A stretch of 64,000 nt of DNA from Cryptomeria japonica (GCF_030272615.1 NC_081406.1:474843400-474907399), one strand, 5' to 3'; shown: positions 14,436-25,810, numbered from the stretch's first letter. A program made the numbers and translations. The notes: generated by a model not told the origin, from the letters alone.

Positions 14436-14501
<66 letters not shown>

Positions 14502-14539
14502 GTCATGATGATGAGTTGGATGAAGAAGAAGATCAATGA
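10184..14539 (+). pseudogene. CACTA (En/Spm) transposase, TnpD/Transposase_21 type, nine exons, decayed
   Basis: I assign exons 10184-10387, 10490-10857, 10952-11510, 11605-11784, 11878-12631, 12738-12817, 12954-13366, 13452-13654 and 13733-14539. Each junction is GT...AG and keeps phase. The ATG at 10184 opens MSDNISEEQNKE, then a CxC/CxxxC N-terminal segment (CYCPWKIC). Family landmarks are ACPNDHIIYHK, CPECHISRY, LAADGVNPFGELRSVYSVWP and NIPPWM, a PGKYQVKDMNVYIEPL-type segment, GKFACLVC, FDTMHIGKNI, then DUF4218-like (exon 7) and DUF4216-like (start of exon 9) regions. The transposase would cut and paste CACTA-ended elements. Breaks: stops at 10346, 11139, 11210, 12329, 13889, 14057 and 14099 and a frameshift near 11150. 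Several TGAs sit where a CGA codon would fit, consistent with methyl-C decay. The C-terminus is an extreme Asp/Glu tail. Confidence 0.9.
14294..14500 (+). repeat. GAT/GAC/GAG triplet repeat encoding an acidic tail
   Basis: The last exon of the CACTA transposase ends in a long in-frame run of GATGGT, GAG and GAT triplets, read as alternating Asp-Gly, then about ten Glu, then over twenty Asp. The triplet period keeps the frame open whatever the copy number. ORFs reported in the other frames here (Met-rich + strand, Ile-rich - strand) are shadows of this repeat. Confidence 0.9.
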
Positions 14540-14689
14540 CATGAATGAAATGTATGAGATGCGATTATTATATTATCTATTTAATATTGATATCTTGATA
14601 GAAATTGATTTGACTTATATGGTTACATAATTAATTCATATGTTTTGAATTCTAATGCCATTAATTAATTAATTCATGATGCACCTTTA

Positions 14690-15000
14690 GCTATGTGATA
14701 GATGGTGATTTAAAATACATATGTGATGGATTACATGCTTATGATGATACATGTGACATTTTTTGAACTTTGTGTTTATTTATGGAATGTGGACTACTTA
14801 TTAGCTATGTGATGGATGGTGATTTATGATACGTATGTGATGGATTACATGTTTATGATGATACATTTGCGATTCTTATGATGCTCAATTACATATACGA
14901 TGATACATATGTGATGCTTATGATGCTTATGATGCTTATGATGCTTATGATACTGTAGTATTTATTGTTTATCAAATTACAAATGTAATGCTTATGATGC
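14690..15000. repeat. Short direct and tandem repeats between the two CACTA-region genes
   Basis: TAGCTATGTGAT(A/G)GATGGTGATTTA occurs at about 14691 and 14803, each followed by ATACRTATGTGATGGATTACATG and a TTATGATGATACAT block. After that, TGATGCTTA is repeated about four times in tandem (about 14912-14950). This spacer, with 14,540-15,010 as a whole, shows no coding signal and might contain the promoter of the downstream gene. Confidence 0.6.
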
Positions 15001-15015
15001 TCAATTGTTGGTGCA

Positions 15016-16061
15016 GGAACTTGAACCCCTTTGACAAGGATCCTGCATAGTCTCATGGATCGACAGGTATAAGTCAATACACCTTATAGAAATAATATAT
15101 TTTTTAAAAATTACAAGAAAAACAAACTTCCTCAGTTTTTCAAACATCAACATTAGCAGCAAATCTAATACAGCTATCAACACTTGAGGCCCCAATTGGA
15201 CTTACTCAAATTTTAATCTCAACATCAACTTTATGGCCGACTTCTTCATCAATATTACCCTCATTTGCAAAATATCTCTCTCATTACCAACTAACTCTCT
15301 CATTTGATGGTGCACAGGTATCACCAAATAGGTATTTGTCAGATGTGTCTTCCTCGAGTGAGGGAAATGCGGGAATAGAAGAGGAAAGTGAGATATGTAG
15401 TAGATCTCAAATAGGGAGATCAACTAGAGGTCAAAAGATTAGAAGAAAATTGAATAAACGCATGGAATTTTTTCTTGCTCAAGGGGGGTCATGTTCTTAT
15501 GATGATGAGACCAAAGGCGACATTGAGGTGCCCTTGAGGTACAAACATCTACTGAAACAATGTGTACCCAAGGAACTTCCTCCAATAAACACTGATTTTT
15601 GTGTTAATGAGAGGATATATCGCATAGCACCTTCGTTGTTACATGGTTTGGGCCTATTTTCCATGGACAACATAAAGGTCTGTTACAACAAAGTTGCTGA
15701 ATTGATGGAGTTTGTTGGACCTTGTTACAATTATAATGATTGGATGCAAATTGTTTGATATAAAAAAAGTATGCGTAGGTATGCACTATCAGCCAATTAT
15801 ATAGAACAAAAAGATAATGTTCAAAGTAAACGAGTGGCTATATACATTGATGGAAGGCCAAAAGCAACAGGGAATATTGCAGGTTTTATAAATAGTACAC
15901 GACCTGGGTCAACTAATAAGCAACCCAATTGCATATTTGAGGCACGTGAGGGAAATTGTGTGTTTGTATGTGCGATAAAATCAATAAGTGCAGGGGAAGA
16001 GCTGCTAATCGATTACAATTTGAATCATATAGATACAAACAAAGTTACTATCATGGGGGTG
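15016..16061 (+). pseudogene. SET-domain (lysine methyltransferase-like) exon region beside the CACTA transposase
   Basis: A frame is open from at least 15140 to 16061 apart from one TGA (15756-15758, where CGA/Arg would fit). After a low-complexity Ser/Thr-rich start and a basic segment (GQKIRRKLNKRMEF) comes a SET domain: HGLGLFSMDNIKV (substrate/SAM-side GxG), VAELMEFVGPCYN, RRYALSANYIE, IYIDGRPKATGNIAGFINST with a downstream PNC (the N-H/S-xxPN region), CVFVCAIKSI, and GEELLIDYN with the catalytic-type Tyr. SET proteins use S-adenosylmethionine to methylate lysines, often on histones. No cysteine-rich pre-SET or post-SET motif is evident. The exon ends at GT 16062 and continues in phase with the next exon at 16195. 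A small upstream exon at about 15016-15066 is possible. Whether SET and the downstream exons form one gene is inferred from phase and spacing only. Confidence 0.75.
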
Positions 16062-16194
16062 GTACGTACTATATATATACCATTTAAGCCAACTTCCAAT
16101 TAATGAATCTAATAAACCATTTTATTATTAAGTTTTTTTGCTAAGTCTATTGGTTTCATTTCGCTAACGTTTTTATATTTTTTCTTTGTCACAG

Positions 16195-19031
16195 GGCCAC
16201 ATGGATCCACCACATAGCACAAATAGGGGTGTAGGTCCCGACACTTCTACGGAGCAGGTAAACCTCATTGTAATTGTACAAATTAGATAGAATCAAATTG
16301 TTACATTATGATCTTTTCTTGAGTGTTTTGAAGTAATTTTGATAGTGTTAATTATATTCTTGTCACAGACAGATGTTCGGGATAAGGGAAAGGAACCTGC
16401 AGTACCTCAACAGCTCCATAGAGATGTGGGGCAGTCGACAGTGTTATGCGCTAATGACATCGCACTTATGGCAAACCCTATGCAATTTGTACATAAGAAT
16501 ATAGAAAAATTAGGCAAGAGATTCTTGATTTGGCAACCATAAGTCCTCAGACTGATGAGATAACAAAGAGGGTGCAACTATTGTTGACGACAATGGAAAA
16601 CTTGCAAGTAAGCAGTAATGAAAGCTTTAATCATAACAAAAGTTTAATAATGGTTTATATTTTTATCTCTTTTATGTCATTAACTAAAATATGTATGTGT
16701 TGTTTTTACAGAAATTTATAGGGCCTCATCATCTTGGTGGTGATGATCAGGGTATTGCGAGTAGTTCAGGTGATGACCATGTTCTATATATTAAAACCAC
16801 TCCTTTGGACTTGTGAACTTGCTTTTTTTATGTTTTACATATTTAATGTATTACTCTTTAGGTGCTGACATGGGTCTGAGGTTGAGCCCAACTGTATTGC
16901 CGACTGCAATGTCGGCAACACGTAGCATGCAGACATCGTTTGTTGCACCGGCTCGTGTTGACCCACCCACTGGTGGTAGATCCCCCTTTTTCTCTCTCTT
17001 TCGTTATGTGTTTATTACTCTTGAAGTGTTCTTTCTTGGAGGCATTTCATAGTGGATTCATTTATTGTGGCAGGAGATGCACATGAGGATGCACTAGAGG
17101 CAAGTACTGCTGATAACATACCATCATTTCCTGGATCTTCCCGTATTGCTAGTATGGGAACGTTGCAGGCCACAATGGTGGTGAGCAACGAAGAAATGAT
17201 TCCATTGAAGATACAGAAGGTTCCAGGTACTTTAAAAATATTATTATATATAGTCTAATTGTAATTTACTTACTAATCACTCATTTTGGACTAATGATCC
17301 CATGTTTTTTTGCAGGAAATGATATTTTTTATAAAAATCTTAATGACATTTCATTGTAGATATTTGGGCCCACCATACGTAAAAGGTGGAACATCATACA
17401 TGAACTAACCCTTATCCACTATTTTGATTTCATATCATTGCTAGAATAGTTTTCCTTTTATCCATTTCTTGAACTATATCAAAGGTAGCTTCAGTTTCTT
17501 TCTAAATCTAACAGGTTTGTTTTTGCTTTTAAGGTGGAATGACCAAGAAAAAAAGTTAAAAGATGAACTCACAAACCGTATGGTAGGGTTGTTTGGAAAT
17601 GACACATTCGACAAGACTAAGCTCCTGGAAAAAGCTGGCACATATCTGAAGTATGTGAGGGACCAATATAGGACACATTTAGAGAATAACGTAAAGTATG
17701 AGCATCCCCCCATGATTCCAGAGAGGGAGTGGAAGGACCTGATTTTGGATGCAAAGGAGAGAATTGAAAGGAAAAAAGGAAATACACCACCAGGCGCCAG
17801 AAGAAGGTATGTGATACTATTAAGATTGTGAATATGTACTAATTATTCATTATATTTTTATAATCTAACATATTTCAAACTTTTCATAGATTGAGTGACA
17901 CGTCAAAGGCAACCAAGGCAAGACAAGAAAAGCATGGGAAACACAAACTCGGCTCTGGTGGTTATATGAAACTTGCCGCACGAATTGTAAGAATCAGTAA
18001 ATTAAGTATCACATCAAAATATTTATAAATTGTAAACAATTTTTTTTTTATCAAACAATACAAGCAAAATTCACAATACTAAGCAAAAATGCAGGGCTCT
18101 GAATTCAATAGAGCACCCACGGAAGATGACAAGAGAATTGGCTACCAGAAAGGTTATATAACCGTGGCTGAATGGCTACGAGAATTGAGTGGGCAAACAT
18201 GAGATTCTGATGCATCTGTCACAACGGTAATCAAGCTAAATGAAAATTATTTCAAATTGAATACTTAACCAATAATCTATTTGATGTTAAGTTTCAACAT
18301 AAAGTGACTATATTTTTGTTAAATAAGCAAGCAATGATAACACTACGCGTGACATTGCAATGCAACATGATAATCATGGAACAGAACCTGTACATGAAGG
18401 TTCGGATGTGCATCCTAGTAGTGGAGGTATTCATTTGCTATTCAATTTTTTATATGTAATTATTAATACAATTAAACATCTTAAATTGAAAATTAGTGTA
18501 GTAATTACTGTAACCTTTATTGTTAATATTTTAGAGCATGTAGTCAGTGGTGACCAAGTGGAGCATGATCCAGGTAGACAACATTAGGAACATGATGTTC
18601 CCCAATCAGGTAAAGAGGACCACTGTTATTCCTTTAAACAAATTTAATTGCAATTGGTGTATTGATTAATGTAACGTTTCGTATTTCAACTTCAGAGGAT
18701 CTAGAGGGTGCTCAGCATGTCGAGGTTGAGGCTAGACAAAATGATGTGGAAGATGATGTGGCCCCATTAGGTAAAGAGTGTAACGGTTGTGTTCTTTAAA
18801 TTAATGAAATACTTGTAACAATAATAAAAAAATGTTTTGAATTTAACCCAATTCTTTGTTATTGCAGAGGACCCCCCTTTGGTTCAGCATCCTCGTCCTT
18901 TGTATAGGACTAGGCATACATCAAGAGCATGAGAAGAGGGCATAACATCCCCAGATGGGGGAAATGATGAAGAAACCGATGTTCCACTTAGTCTTTTCAT
19001 AGCTTCAAAAAAAAAACAAGGAAAGAAATGA
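16195..19031 (+). pseudogene. Multi-exon TnpA-like gene (Transposase_24-like), apparently continuing the SET exon
   Basis: A chain of short exons with clear GT/AG borders follows the SET exon: 16195-16257, 16369-16607, about 16712-16772, 16862-16971, 17074-17226, 17535-17805, 17890-17988, 18095-18201, then small acidic exons and a last exon ending at TGA 19029-19031. The exons at 17.53-18.20 kb read KYVRDQYRTHLENN, PMIPEREWKDLI, AKERIERKKGNTPPG, then KARQEKHGKHKLGSGGY, RAPTEDDKRIGYQKGY. This resembles plant Transposase_24 (Ptta/En/Spm), the second-ORF protein of CACTA elements, which binds subterminal repeats. A frame slip near 16,500 (the frame changes from KNIEKLGKRF to EILDLATISPQTDE) and a TGA at about 18,200 and 18,930 mark decay. 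Position and strand right after the TnpD-type gene fit a two-gene CACTA element. Confidence 0.65.
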
Positions 19032-19291
19032 TTGTAATCTACCTTATTTGATAATGATTGATTTTTATGTGTAATGAATGTAATTATGTGCTAATGAATG
19101 TTCATGAATGATATGTGTTGATGATTATTGATGAATGTTGCGTTTTAATGAAAGTTAATGAATTTTATGTGTTAATGAACGTTATGTGATAATGAATGAA
19201 TGTTATATTTTAATAATGGATGAAAGAATGAATGAAAGAATGAATGAATGTTAGATGTTAACAGGGAATTTAGAGTGGGGGGGGGGGGGGA
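19032..19291. repeat. AATGAATGTT-type degenerate tandem repeats and a G-run
   Basis: After the last TnpA-like exon the DNA is a run of AATGAATGTTATGTGTTAATG variants (19,050-19,260), followed by an uninterrupted run of about 14 G (about 19,277-19,290). There is no coding signal. It is probably the 3' untranslated or subterminal part of the element. Confidence 0.6.
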
Positions 19292-19389
19292 GGGGCCAAA
19301 TGAGCTTCCACCTTCACATGGTTGGCCCTGTTAAGTAGAGAATATTAAACTATTCTTGAAACAAAGCGAAGCTCAATTATAAGATGTGA

Positions 19390-19931
19390 AATGTTTGAAA
19401 GGTGAGAGTCCACAAATAGATGTGAAATGTTTAAGTAGACCTCCCAATGAAGTGGATCTCATAGACACGAAGAATCCTATATAGAGAATCATTGAGAGCC
19501 CTTGAAGAAGAAAATTTGAACTTTGATGAAGCAATACATGATGGAGGAATATCTTGCAAGAGGAAATCAAAGTCATTATGGTGTCATCTAGATCTGAAAT
19601 GTGGTCTACTTTTCAAAAAAGTAAAGATGCTTGATATGAATGTGTCATTGATTTGACAATTTCTAATGTCTGGTAGATGACTTTGATGCTCTCAAATTGT
19701 TCTTGAAGCTTATATGGCTTGGTTCTGATCCTTATAAGCTTTTAGACTAATTTAGGCACTATGATCTCACTACAAATTTATCATTTATTGGTTGTTCTTT
19801 TGTTGATAGAGACATTTATCACTACTTTCATCTGAGGCAATCACTTCTTGACAGTCAAAAGGTTGCCCGAGGTCAAGTTATATCATGGAAAAATGAACAC
19901 GGAGAAGAACTTTTGTTTTTAAGAAACAAGG
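19390..19931 (+). pseudogene. Exon-like decayed coding stretch of unknown origin
   Basis: Three overlapping blocks in different frames read like protein rather than random DNA: SPQIDVKCLSRPPNEVDLID (19,408-19,467), a block with LEEENLNFDEAIHDGG (about 19,500-19,650), and a block starting near 19,677 that includes FVDRDIYHYFHLRQSLLDSQ and GEELLFLRNK, ending at a possible GT donor at 19,930. A TAA at about 19,748 and two frame changes break it. I do not recognise the family. It may be a host gene fragment captured by the CACTA element, since it lies between the TnpA-like gene and the CACTA right end, or a remnant of another element. Confidence 0.3.
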
Positions 19932-22617
19932 TATAGATCTACATTCTGCATGACACTTTTGTAAATCCATGCATATACTGCTCTTATATATAATTTACTT
20001 TGTTAAAGAAATGCTTGTTATTATTATTCCAAAGAGGTTTACCTCGACTGGGCATGATTTGAAGGAAAATCTCTCCCCGCATAGGTAAGGAAAGAAAGCA
20101 TCTAGATCCTACGTGTAAAACTTATATCCTTTCATAATCATGCAAGCATAACTTTCACAATCAAAGCCAAGTCTTGTCCAAAAAGCTGCAACTTCCCCAT
20201 CAAATGGGGAGGTAACTCCCCAAAAAAAAGCTTGGCATCATGCCCTCTGAGGGAACTTCATTGCTGCAAACTAAATTGTATGCCTTCCATGACCATTCAA
20301 GAATCCCTTAATAGTGGCCCACACTAAGAGTGGCAATATATAACTATCTGGGTACTCTAATATTCCTTCCTCCCATCCCAGTGCAACATACCAATGCACA
20401 AATGACCATAGATTTGTGGATATAGACAGTCCACATTCAAGTCATCTCACTATAGCCAATTGATGCAGGGGAATATTCAAATTCAAATCATGGGATTCTT
20501 GAAGAATCAAACTCCTCTTGATTGGTTTTCAGGTTTTGAAACACCTAAGGATAGTTTTGGTTTATTTTCATGTTGACGTAATAAGTCACCCCACCTTGTA
20601 AGCCTATGCCCTAGGTAGGTGTGTTATAAACCACCTTGGGTATATGGAAATTGGGGTTATTCATGCCTTGAAGGCATTTTTAGTGCATTTGAAGAGTTTT
20701 AAGTGTCTTAGGGGTCAATTAGAGTCTAGGTGTGTTTAGGAGGACAAAATGTCAAAAGTTGTCAAAAGTTGTCAAGCAACTATGACAACTTTTAACCCAA
20801 AATTGCAACTTCCTCCAAACCGCCATGTTGGTTTCCAAAATTAGTTGATAACTATTGGAAGGGTCATTAAAGGTCAAATTCCAACCTTTGGCAAGGTTGT
20901 TGAAGGAAAATGAAAGTTTTGTGAACAAAGAAACCAATAAAAATCTGTCTTTTTCCTGCATTTTGCTGCTATTTCCCATATTCCATACAGTACGGCTTTC
21001 TCCAGGGCATAAAACCTCTTGAATATGAAAGTCATGTGTCTTACCTTTCCAATGCAACAAGTCTGAGCCTCTAACTCTTCTGGAGCCATGGGAAAAGTGG
21101 TTTTTTGAGAAGGTACCCTGGATTTGACAGTCTACCTAGGGTTTGACAGCAAATATGAGTTTTCTTGCAAATATGATTGGATGCCAACTCAACTTTCCAA
21201 GTCGATCATCACAAAGCTTATGTGATTGAGCAATATCTCTTGATACTCAACGTTATCTAGTTTTCTCAACATGATGAAGGTGGTGGGACATATTCCCAAA
21301 TTGTATCATCTAGATGATCAAGTCCTTAGCTTTTGATTAATTCTTCTGAAACTATCTACTTGATCATGTTTGTGTCCTTCCATCTTCCTGATAGTTCTTG
21401 ATCCTTTTATGTGACCATGTGCTTAATGAAGTATATGTTTGATGATGCTTGGTCCTCCTTTTGTTGCATCTCCATACCGATGATGTTTGCTTCAACTTCA
21501 CGGTGCATATACTTGACTTGAATGGCCTTCTTTGATGAAATCCTCTTTGAGATTCAAAAATCTACCTCTTTGTGGGGTAATTCACCTTGGTGAATATGTT
21601 TGATATAGACTTTGTAATGCCTAGGCTTGATGTAGAACCCACTTATTCTTGATCTATCCAACCTTGATCACCTTTGTAACTCTGACTTGAATACCTTGAT
21701 CATTGGTGATTGATGTCTTACATATGGCCTATCGTGTTGTAGATCCCTTCATTTAAAAGCAATCCTTACTGATTTCTCCTTATTCTACTGATTGCTATTC
21801 TTGGATTTTCGAAGGGAATGCAAGATAGTCTTCTGTTTCTTCCTTGTTGAATCCTCATAATATCTTGATCATCATTTGACATTGTCCTTGCGCCTTGAGA
21901 TGCTCCTTCCTTTGTATTGCATTGTTGAAAGTTTTGAATAGGTTTAACTCCTCATGTTGCCATTCTAAACTCATGAATCTTGGTGTTGATATTGATGTGA
22001 AAACCCTCCATGATGCCAATGTCCTCTTTCATGCCTTGAAGCCTCCTTTCATCAAGTGTCTTCATCCTTGCATTGAAGCATGATGTTGGCATGCTCTACG
22101 TGTTGGGTAAGGTGTTCTTTTCCTTGTAATGAAGTCCTCATGACATCCTGAAAGCAAGAAAGAACATATCGTGAATGAAATGAAAAACAAATAATGCATC
22201 ACAAATAAATTTAATCTGATTTTATACCCTAATTCACAGACCTGCTCCCTAATTATTCTCCTCTTAATTGGTTGCAAATTGAATTTGATGAGCATTTGAT
22301 CTTTGTTTTATATGCTTCCTTTTTACCTTTGCCTTCATTTCACCTCCATAGGTCGGCCAGCCCAATAATTGTTTATTAAATTCATGAATTTACCTTCCTT
22401 CTAGCTGACTTAAGGTGCTCTTCTCTTGCTGAGTGGGTTTGGACTCCTCTCATGCATAGATTTAGGCGCAAATAACAAGAAGGTTTACACAGATTGGGGT
22501 CGGCAATGTAGAAAATTACTGATTTTATCCTTTAAACGTTTGCATTTTTCCTCAAAATAAGGCAAACTTAGGGCTATTTTACCCCCGAGTGGGTTTGAAA
22601 GGCTCATATGCATAGAC
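19932..22617. other. Noncoding stretch, probably old retroelement sequence
   Basis: I see no credible gene. At 20,751-20,793 GTCAAAAGTT is repeated in tandem and AAAAGTTGTCA (20,764-20,774) pairs with TGACAACTTTT (20,783-20,793), a small hairpin. The ORFs at 20752-21089, 21895-22083 and 22062-22295 carry no family motif. The segment may be an insertion inside the CACTA element that ends at 23,087. Confidence 0.4.
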
Positions 22618-22790
22618 TAGAGGTGAGAGAGAGAGAGAGGGTGAGAGGAAGAGATAATGACCTGGAGAGGGTAGAGAAAGAGAAGTAGAGAGGGAGAGAA
22701 GAAGAGAGGGATGGAGAAAGAGACCTAGAGAGGGGAGAGAGAAGAGAGATAGTAGAGAGGGATAGAGAAGAGAGATAGAATAGAGATACC
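22618..22790. repeat. Purine-rich GA microsatellite
   Basis: The tract consists of GAGAGA runs with AGGG interruptions. The minus-strand ORFs here (22579-22911, 22604-22798) are Leu/Ser/Pro-rich translations of the repeat and are not genes. Similar tracts occur at 30,140 and 38,335. Confidence 0.85.
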
Positions 22791-22809
22791 AATGCCAATC
22801 TTTTTCTAT

Positions 22810-23087
22810 AAATTTTTTTTTTTGAAAAATCGGCCTACTGTCGGAATTCCGATAGCAAAGCATAAAAATTCCAACAGAGGAGTGTCGTCGGATGCCCAAC
22901 ATCCTTGTCAAAGCTCTCCTGGGGACTGTCGTAAGTCCGACGCCAAGGGTTCAAATTACGATGGCCTCCAGGAGAGTCAAAACTTTCGACAAAAAGTTTT
23001 CGACGGCTTTTTTTGTCGATAGTGCGACAAAAATGCATCAGACTACCGATGATTTGCCGTCGAAATTTTGACGGGAATGTACTAGTG
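22810..23087. mobile_element. CACTA-type right terminus with subterminal repeats
   Basis: The sequence ends in GGGAATGTACTAGTG, the inverse of CACTAGTACATTCCC, as expected for the right end of a CACTA element. To its left are many short direct and inverted motifs built on GTCGAAA/TTTCGAC, GACGG/CCGTC and TCGGAATTCCGAT (for example TTTCGACAAAAAGTTTTCGACGG at 22,982-23,004, and CCGTCGAAATTTTGACGG at 23,058-23,075). These subterminal repeats are typical binding sites of TnpA-like proteins. The DNA after the end starts TTA, a candidate 3 bp target duplication. The element extends to the left. Confidence 0.75.
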
Positions 23088-23138
23088 TTACCTCTTAATG
23101 CAAACAAGTTTCTCATACATTGATGTACCAATGTGCAG

Positions 23139-25122
23139 ATGAAGAATCTTTTTTGGTAGAGGTAGTGGATGGTCTTTGATGATCCACCTTGTAATAATTA
23201 TGAGGTATCATTGTATTTTTTGAGAAAAGTATATTGTGAGTTTGTCCTTAATGTGCGGCCAAACTATTTTGACATGAGAGTCAGAGAGTTCCATGGTAGA
23301 GGTGGCGGCTCTGCCCAAGATAGACCTAGAGCCCATAGGTGAGTAGCCCCAAAGAGTCGTTGCCCCCTAGTATTCAAACCCAAGGTGCATCAGGCTATTC
23401 CAGTAGAGATGAAAGAGTCGATGGAGCTACAGACTCTTCAGGCGGCCACAAAATTGACTGGTGTCATCATCTAGCATGGAACATCATTAGCACACCCTCT
23501 TGTACTGGATGATGAGCCATTAGTTGCTCCGGGTGGCGACAAAGAGCCCATTCAACATATGTGTGTCAATTGCTCAGGGATATGCACAGGGACGGATGAC
23601 GCGGCCGCTGTAGATGGATCCATATCTCATTCGTGCACGATTTGCGGGAGTAGATGTCAGGCCCACATGGCTGAGGATTTGGCGCTAATTGAGGAGTTGA
23701 TGGGCATGATGTTTGCCCATCAGCGACAGACACGGGTGTGTTGATTTGAATTCATAGAATTTTATTTATCAATCACTTTAAATTTGTAATTACATAAATG
23801 AATTTTCATTTATACATCGTTTTGAATTAAGACAAATAATGTGCATTTCAGGATGCAGTAGTAATATCCCATACTCCTCCCGCAGTTACTACAGCTGCAA
23901 CTTCGATGCCTGAGGTATAAATTTTGTAACATGTTAAAATAGAACAATCTTTGAATTCAAAAAAATTACAAGATATACTAACTATCTTTAATGCTTGGTC
24001 CAATTTTTGATTTGCAGGTGTTGATAGGGGACCAAATGTCCTAGATTGATGACATCACGCTCTCAGTGATCGATTTTGGCCTACAAGGCTATACGGTATC
24101 ATATTTTGTACAACCTTTTTTTATGTATTGTTTTGATGGAATATGCAAGTCATTTCATTTTAGATTTTTTAAAATATGTTTAATATATTATCTGTACTAA
24201 TATCTCATGTTAATTTTTTTTTTTTAGGGTACCCCCTTCGCGTCTAGGCCTTGTCCTAAGAAAAAGAATTTATCGAAGACGCCAAAACATGGGAAGAAGG
24301 TAATTGAACACATTTTTAGTTGTACAATTGTTTAAAAATGTTGAAATCAAGTCTTAGTTGTAATTTGTATATTGATTAGTGTTTTTTTGTCTATTTTACA
24401 TGTACAATGACCATTGAGCTATGTGGATTTGTTGAATGCACCCGTTTTGCCTATGGATCAAGAGAGGGCAGAGGTATGTATCTCTACTTTATTTTCTTGA
24501 TTTCATGATTATATGCATATGTACATGTGAACTTGTGATAAATTATAATCTTATAATTTTTTCATACAGGAAATATCCATAGCTACTTCATCAATGGCGA
24601 GCCCTCTTCCATGTACTAGAGAAGCATCTTAGAATCTGGTACACTTTTATTTGATATATTTTTTGTATTGGTAATAGCGACAATTTCTCCATTGATGGTG
24701 AGCCATCCTCAATCCATTGGAGAAGCATCTCAGGCACCGGTATGTCATTGTTCTCTATATTATAGCTTTTAAGTGTTTTTGATGTATTTATGTTTGTACA
24801 TTGTATTAATTGTACATTTAATCTACAATAGACCCCTTCGTGGTTCGACCATAACGTGGATCCTTTTAAGTTTGTCTTCAAAAAACTCCTAAGAGTGACA
24901 AGGAGAGGAGAGCAAAGACATTAGCTCCGAGATCAGCCGATGAGGTAATCTACATTTCAATTGCAAAGGAATTATAGTTAAATGAATAGTTATGTTGTTA
25001 ATTGTGAACTATTTTCTACAAAAGAATTCTAACTTGGCTTTTGAATGGTGTTTTTGCAGCCATCCACAGAGCCACGTACTGCATCGAAGAGGCTCAATTT
25101 TGATGATCCACCACAAGTTTAG
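23139..25122 (+). pseudogene. Multi-exon decayed gene with CxxC motifs (unknown family, probably a DNA-transposon accessory ORF)
   Basis: Exon 1 (about 23139-23735) reads in one frame with a few stops (23,157, 23,163, 23,341, 23,473). It contains NNYEVSLYFLRKVYCEF, RPNYFDMRVREFHGRG, a Cys pair MCVNCSGIC and another SCTICGSRC about 20 residues on, then a predicted helix (AEDLALIEELMGMMFAHQ). Later exons with clean GT/AG borders are 23852-23914, 24018-24096, about 24229-24300, small exons near 24,420-24,880, and a last exon ending ASKRLNFDDPPQV at TAG 25120-25122. The two CxxC pairs could bind zinc. I do not recognise the family. It starts just right of the CACTA end and faces the transposase-like gene at 26.7-29.6 kb; the two may belong to one element. 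Confidence 0.5.
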
Positions 25123-25579
25123 GATCATATAGTGTTAGTTGTGGTCATAGAATGACCAATACATGTAGATATATTTTACATTTTTATTGTATATCGATTT
25201 GGACATGGCATGCCACATTTTTTGTAATACTTGTATTGACTTGGCAGACATGCCTTTTTTTGATATATATATATATAAATGTTGATATTCGATCCAATAA
25301 ATGTGTACTGAGTTCATTATTGTGTATTCATTATATTTCATGGTTGTCCTTTTATACAGTTAATTTATCATTTTCCTATATAAAAAGCAATATGAATATA
25401 AACAACAAAAATCTATGATATAAAACATTGTAATCGTGGAATATGATTTGATAAAATTTCTAAAATATCAAATTAACCCTACAAAACTCCTTGTATTCAG
25501 TTCATTATTGTGTATTCGTTGTATTTGGTGGCTTCCCTTTTATAAATTTAAATGAATATATGTCTATGTAATCAACAAT

Positions 25580-25810
25580 ATGAATATAAACAACAAAAAT
25601 CGACAACATGAATATAAACAACAACATGTGTGTGGTGCAAGAGCACCCTCACGCTCACAATGGTCAAATTTTGTTTCTCATATGAACAAACCGACATCAC
25701 AAGTGCATCTAGGTGGGAAGGTTTACACTAGGAATTCTCCTCTCATGCATCCCAAAGCATCGAAACGTCGAGAGTCATACCCTACCAATGCGATCTCTCA
25801 AGTGCCTTGA
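25580..25810 (+). pseudogene. Partial copy of a small unknown coding unit
   Basis: The frame reads NKPTSQVHLGGKVYTRNSPL, then MHPKASKRRESYP, and ends TGA 25808-25810. The same protein pattern recurs 359 bp downstream (KPTSQACPGGKVYVRHAPLM, QPKASKHRESYP). Conservation at the protein level of two diverged copies suggests a former coding function. The family is not recognised. Confidence 0.4.

Noticed and set aside
14229-14630. Met-rich (+) and Ile-rich (-) ORFs over the triplet repeat
   Set aside because: They are other-frame readings of the GAT/GAG repeat; the acidic frame continues the transposase exon.
22579-22911. Leu/Ser-rich minus ORFs, also at 29,972-30,500 and 38,189-38,437
   Set aside because: Translations of GA microsatellites.
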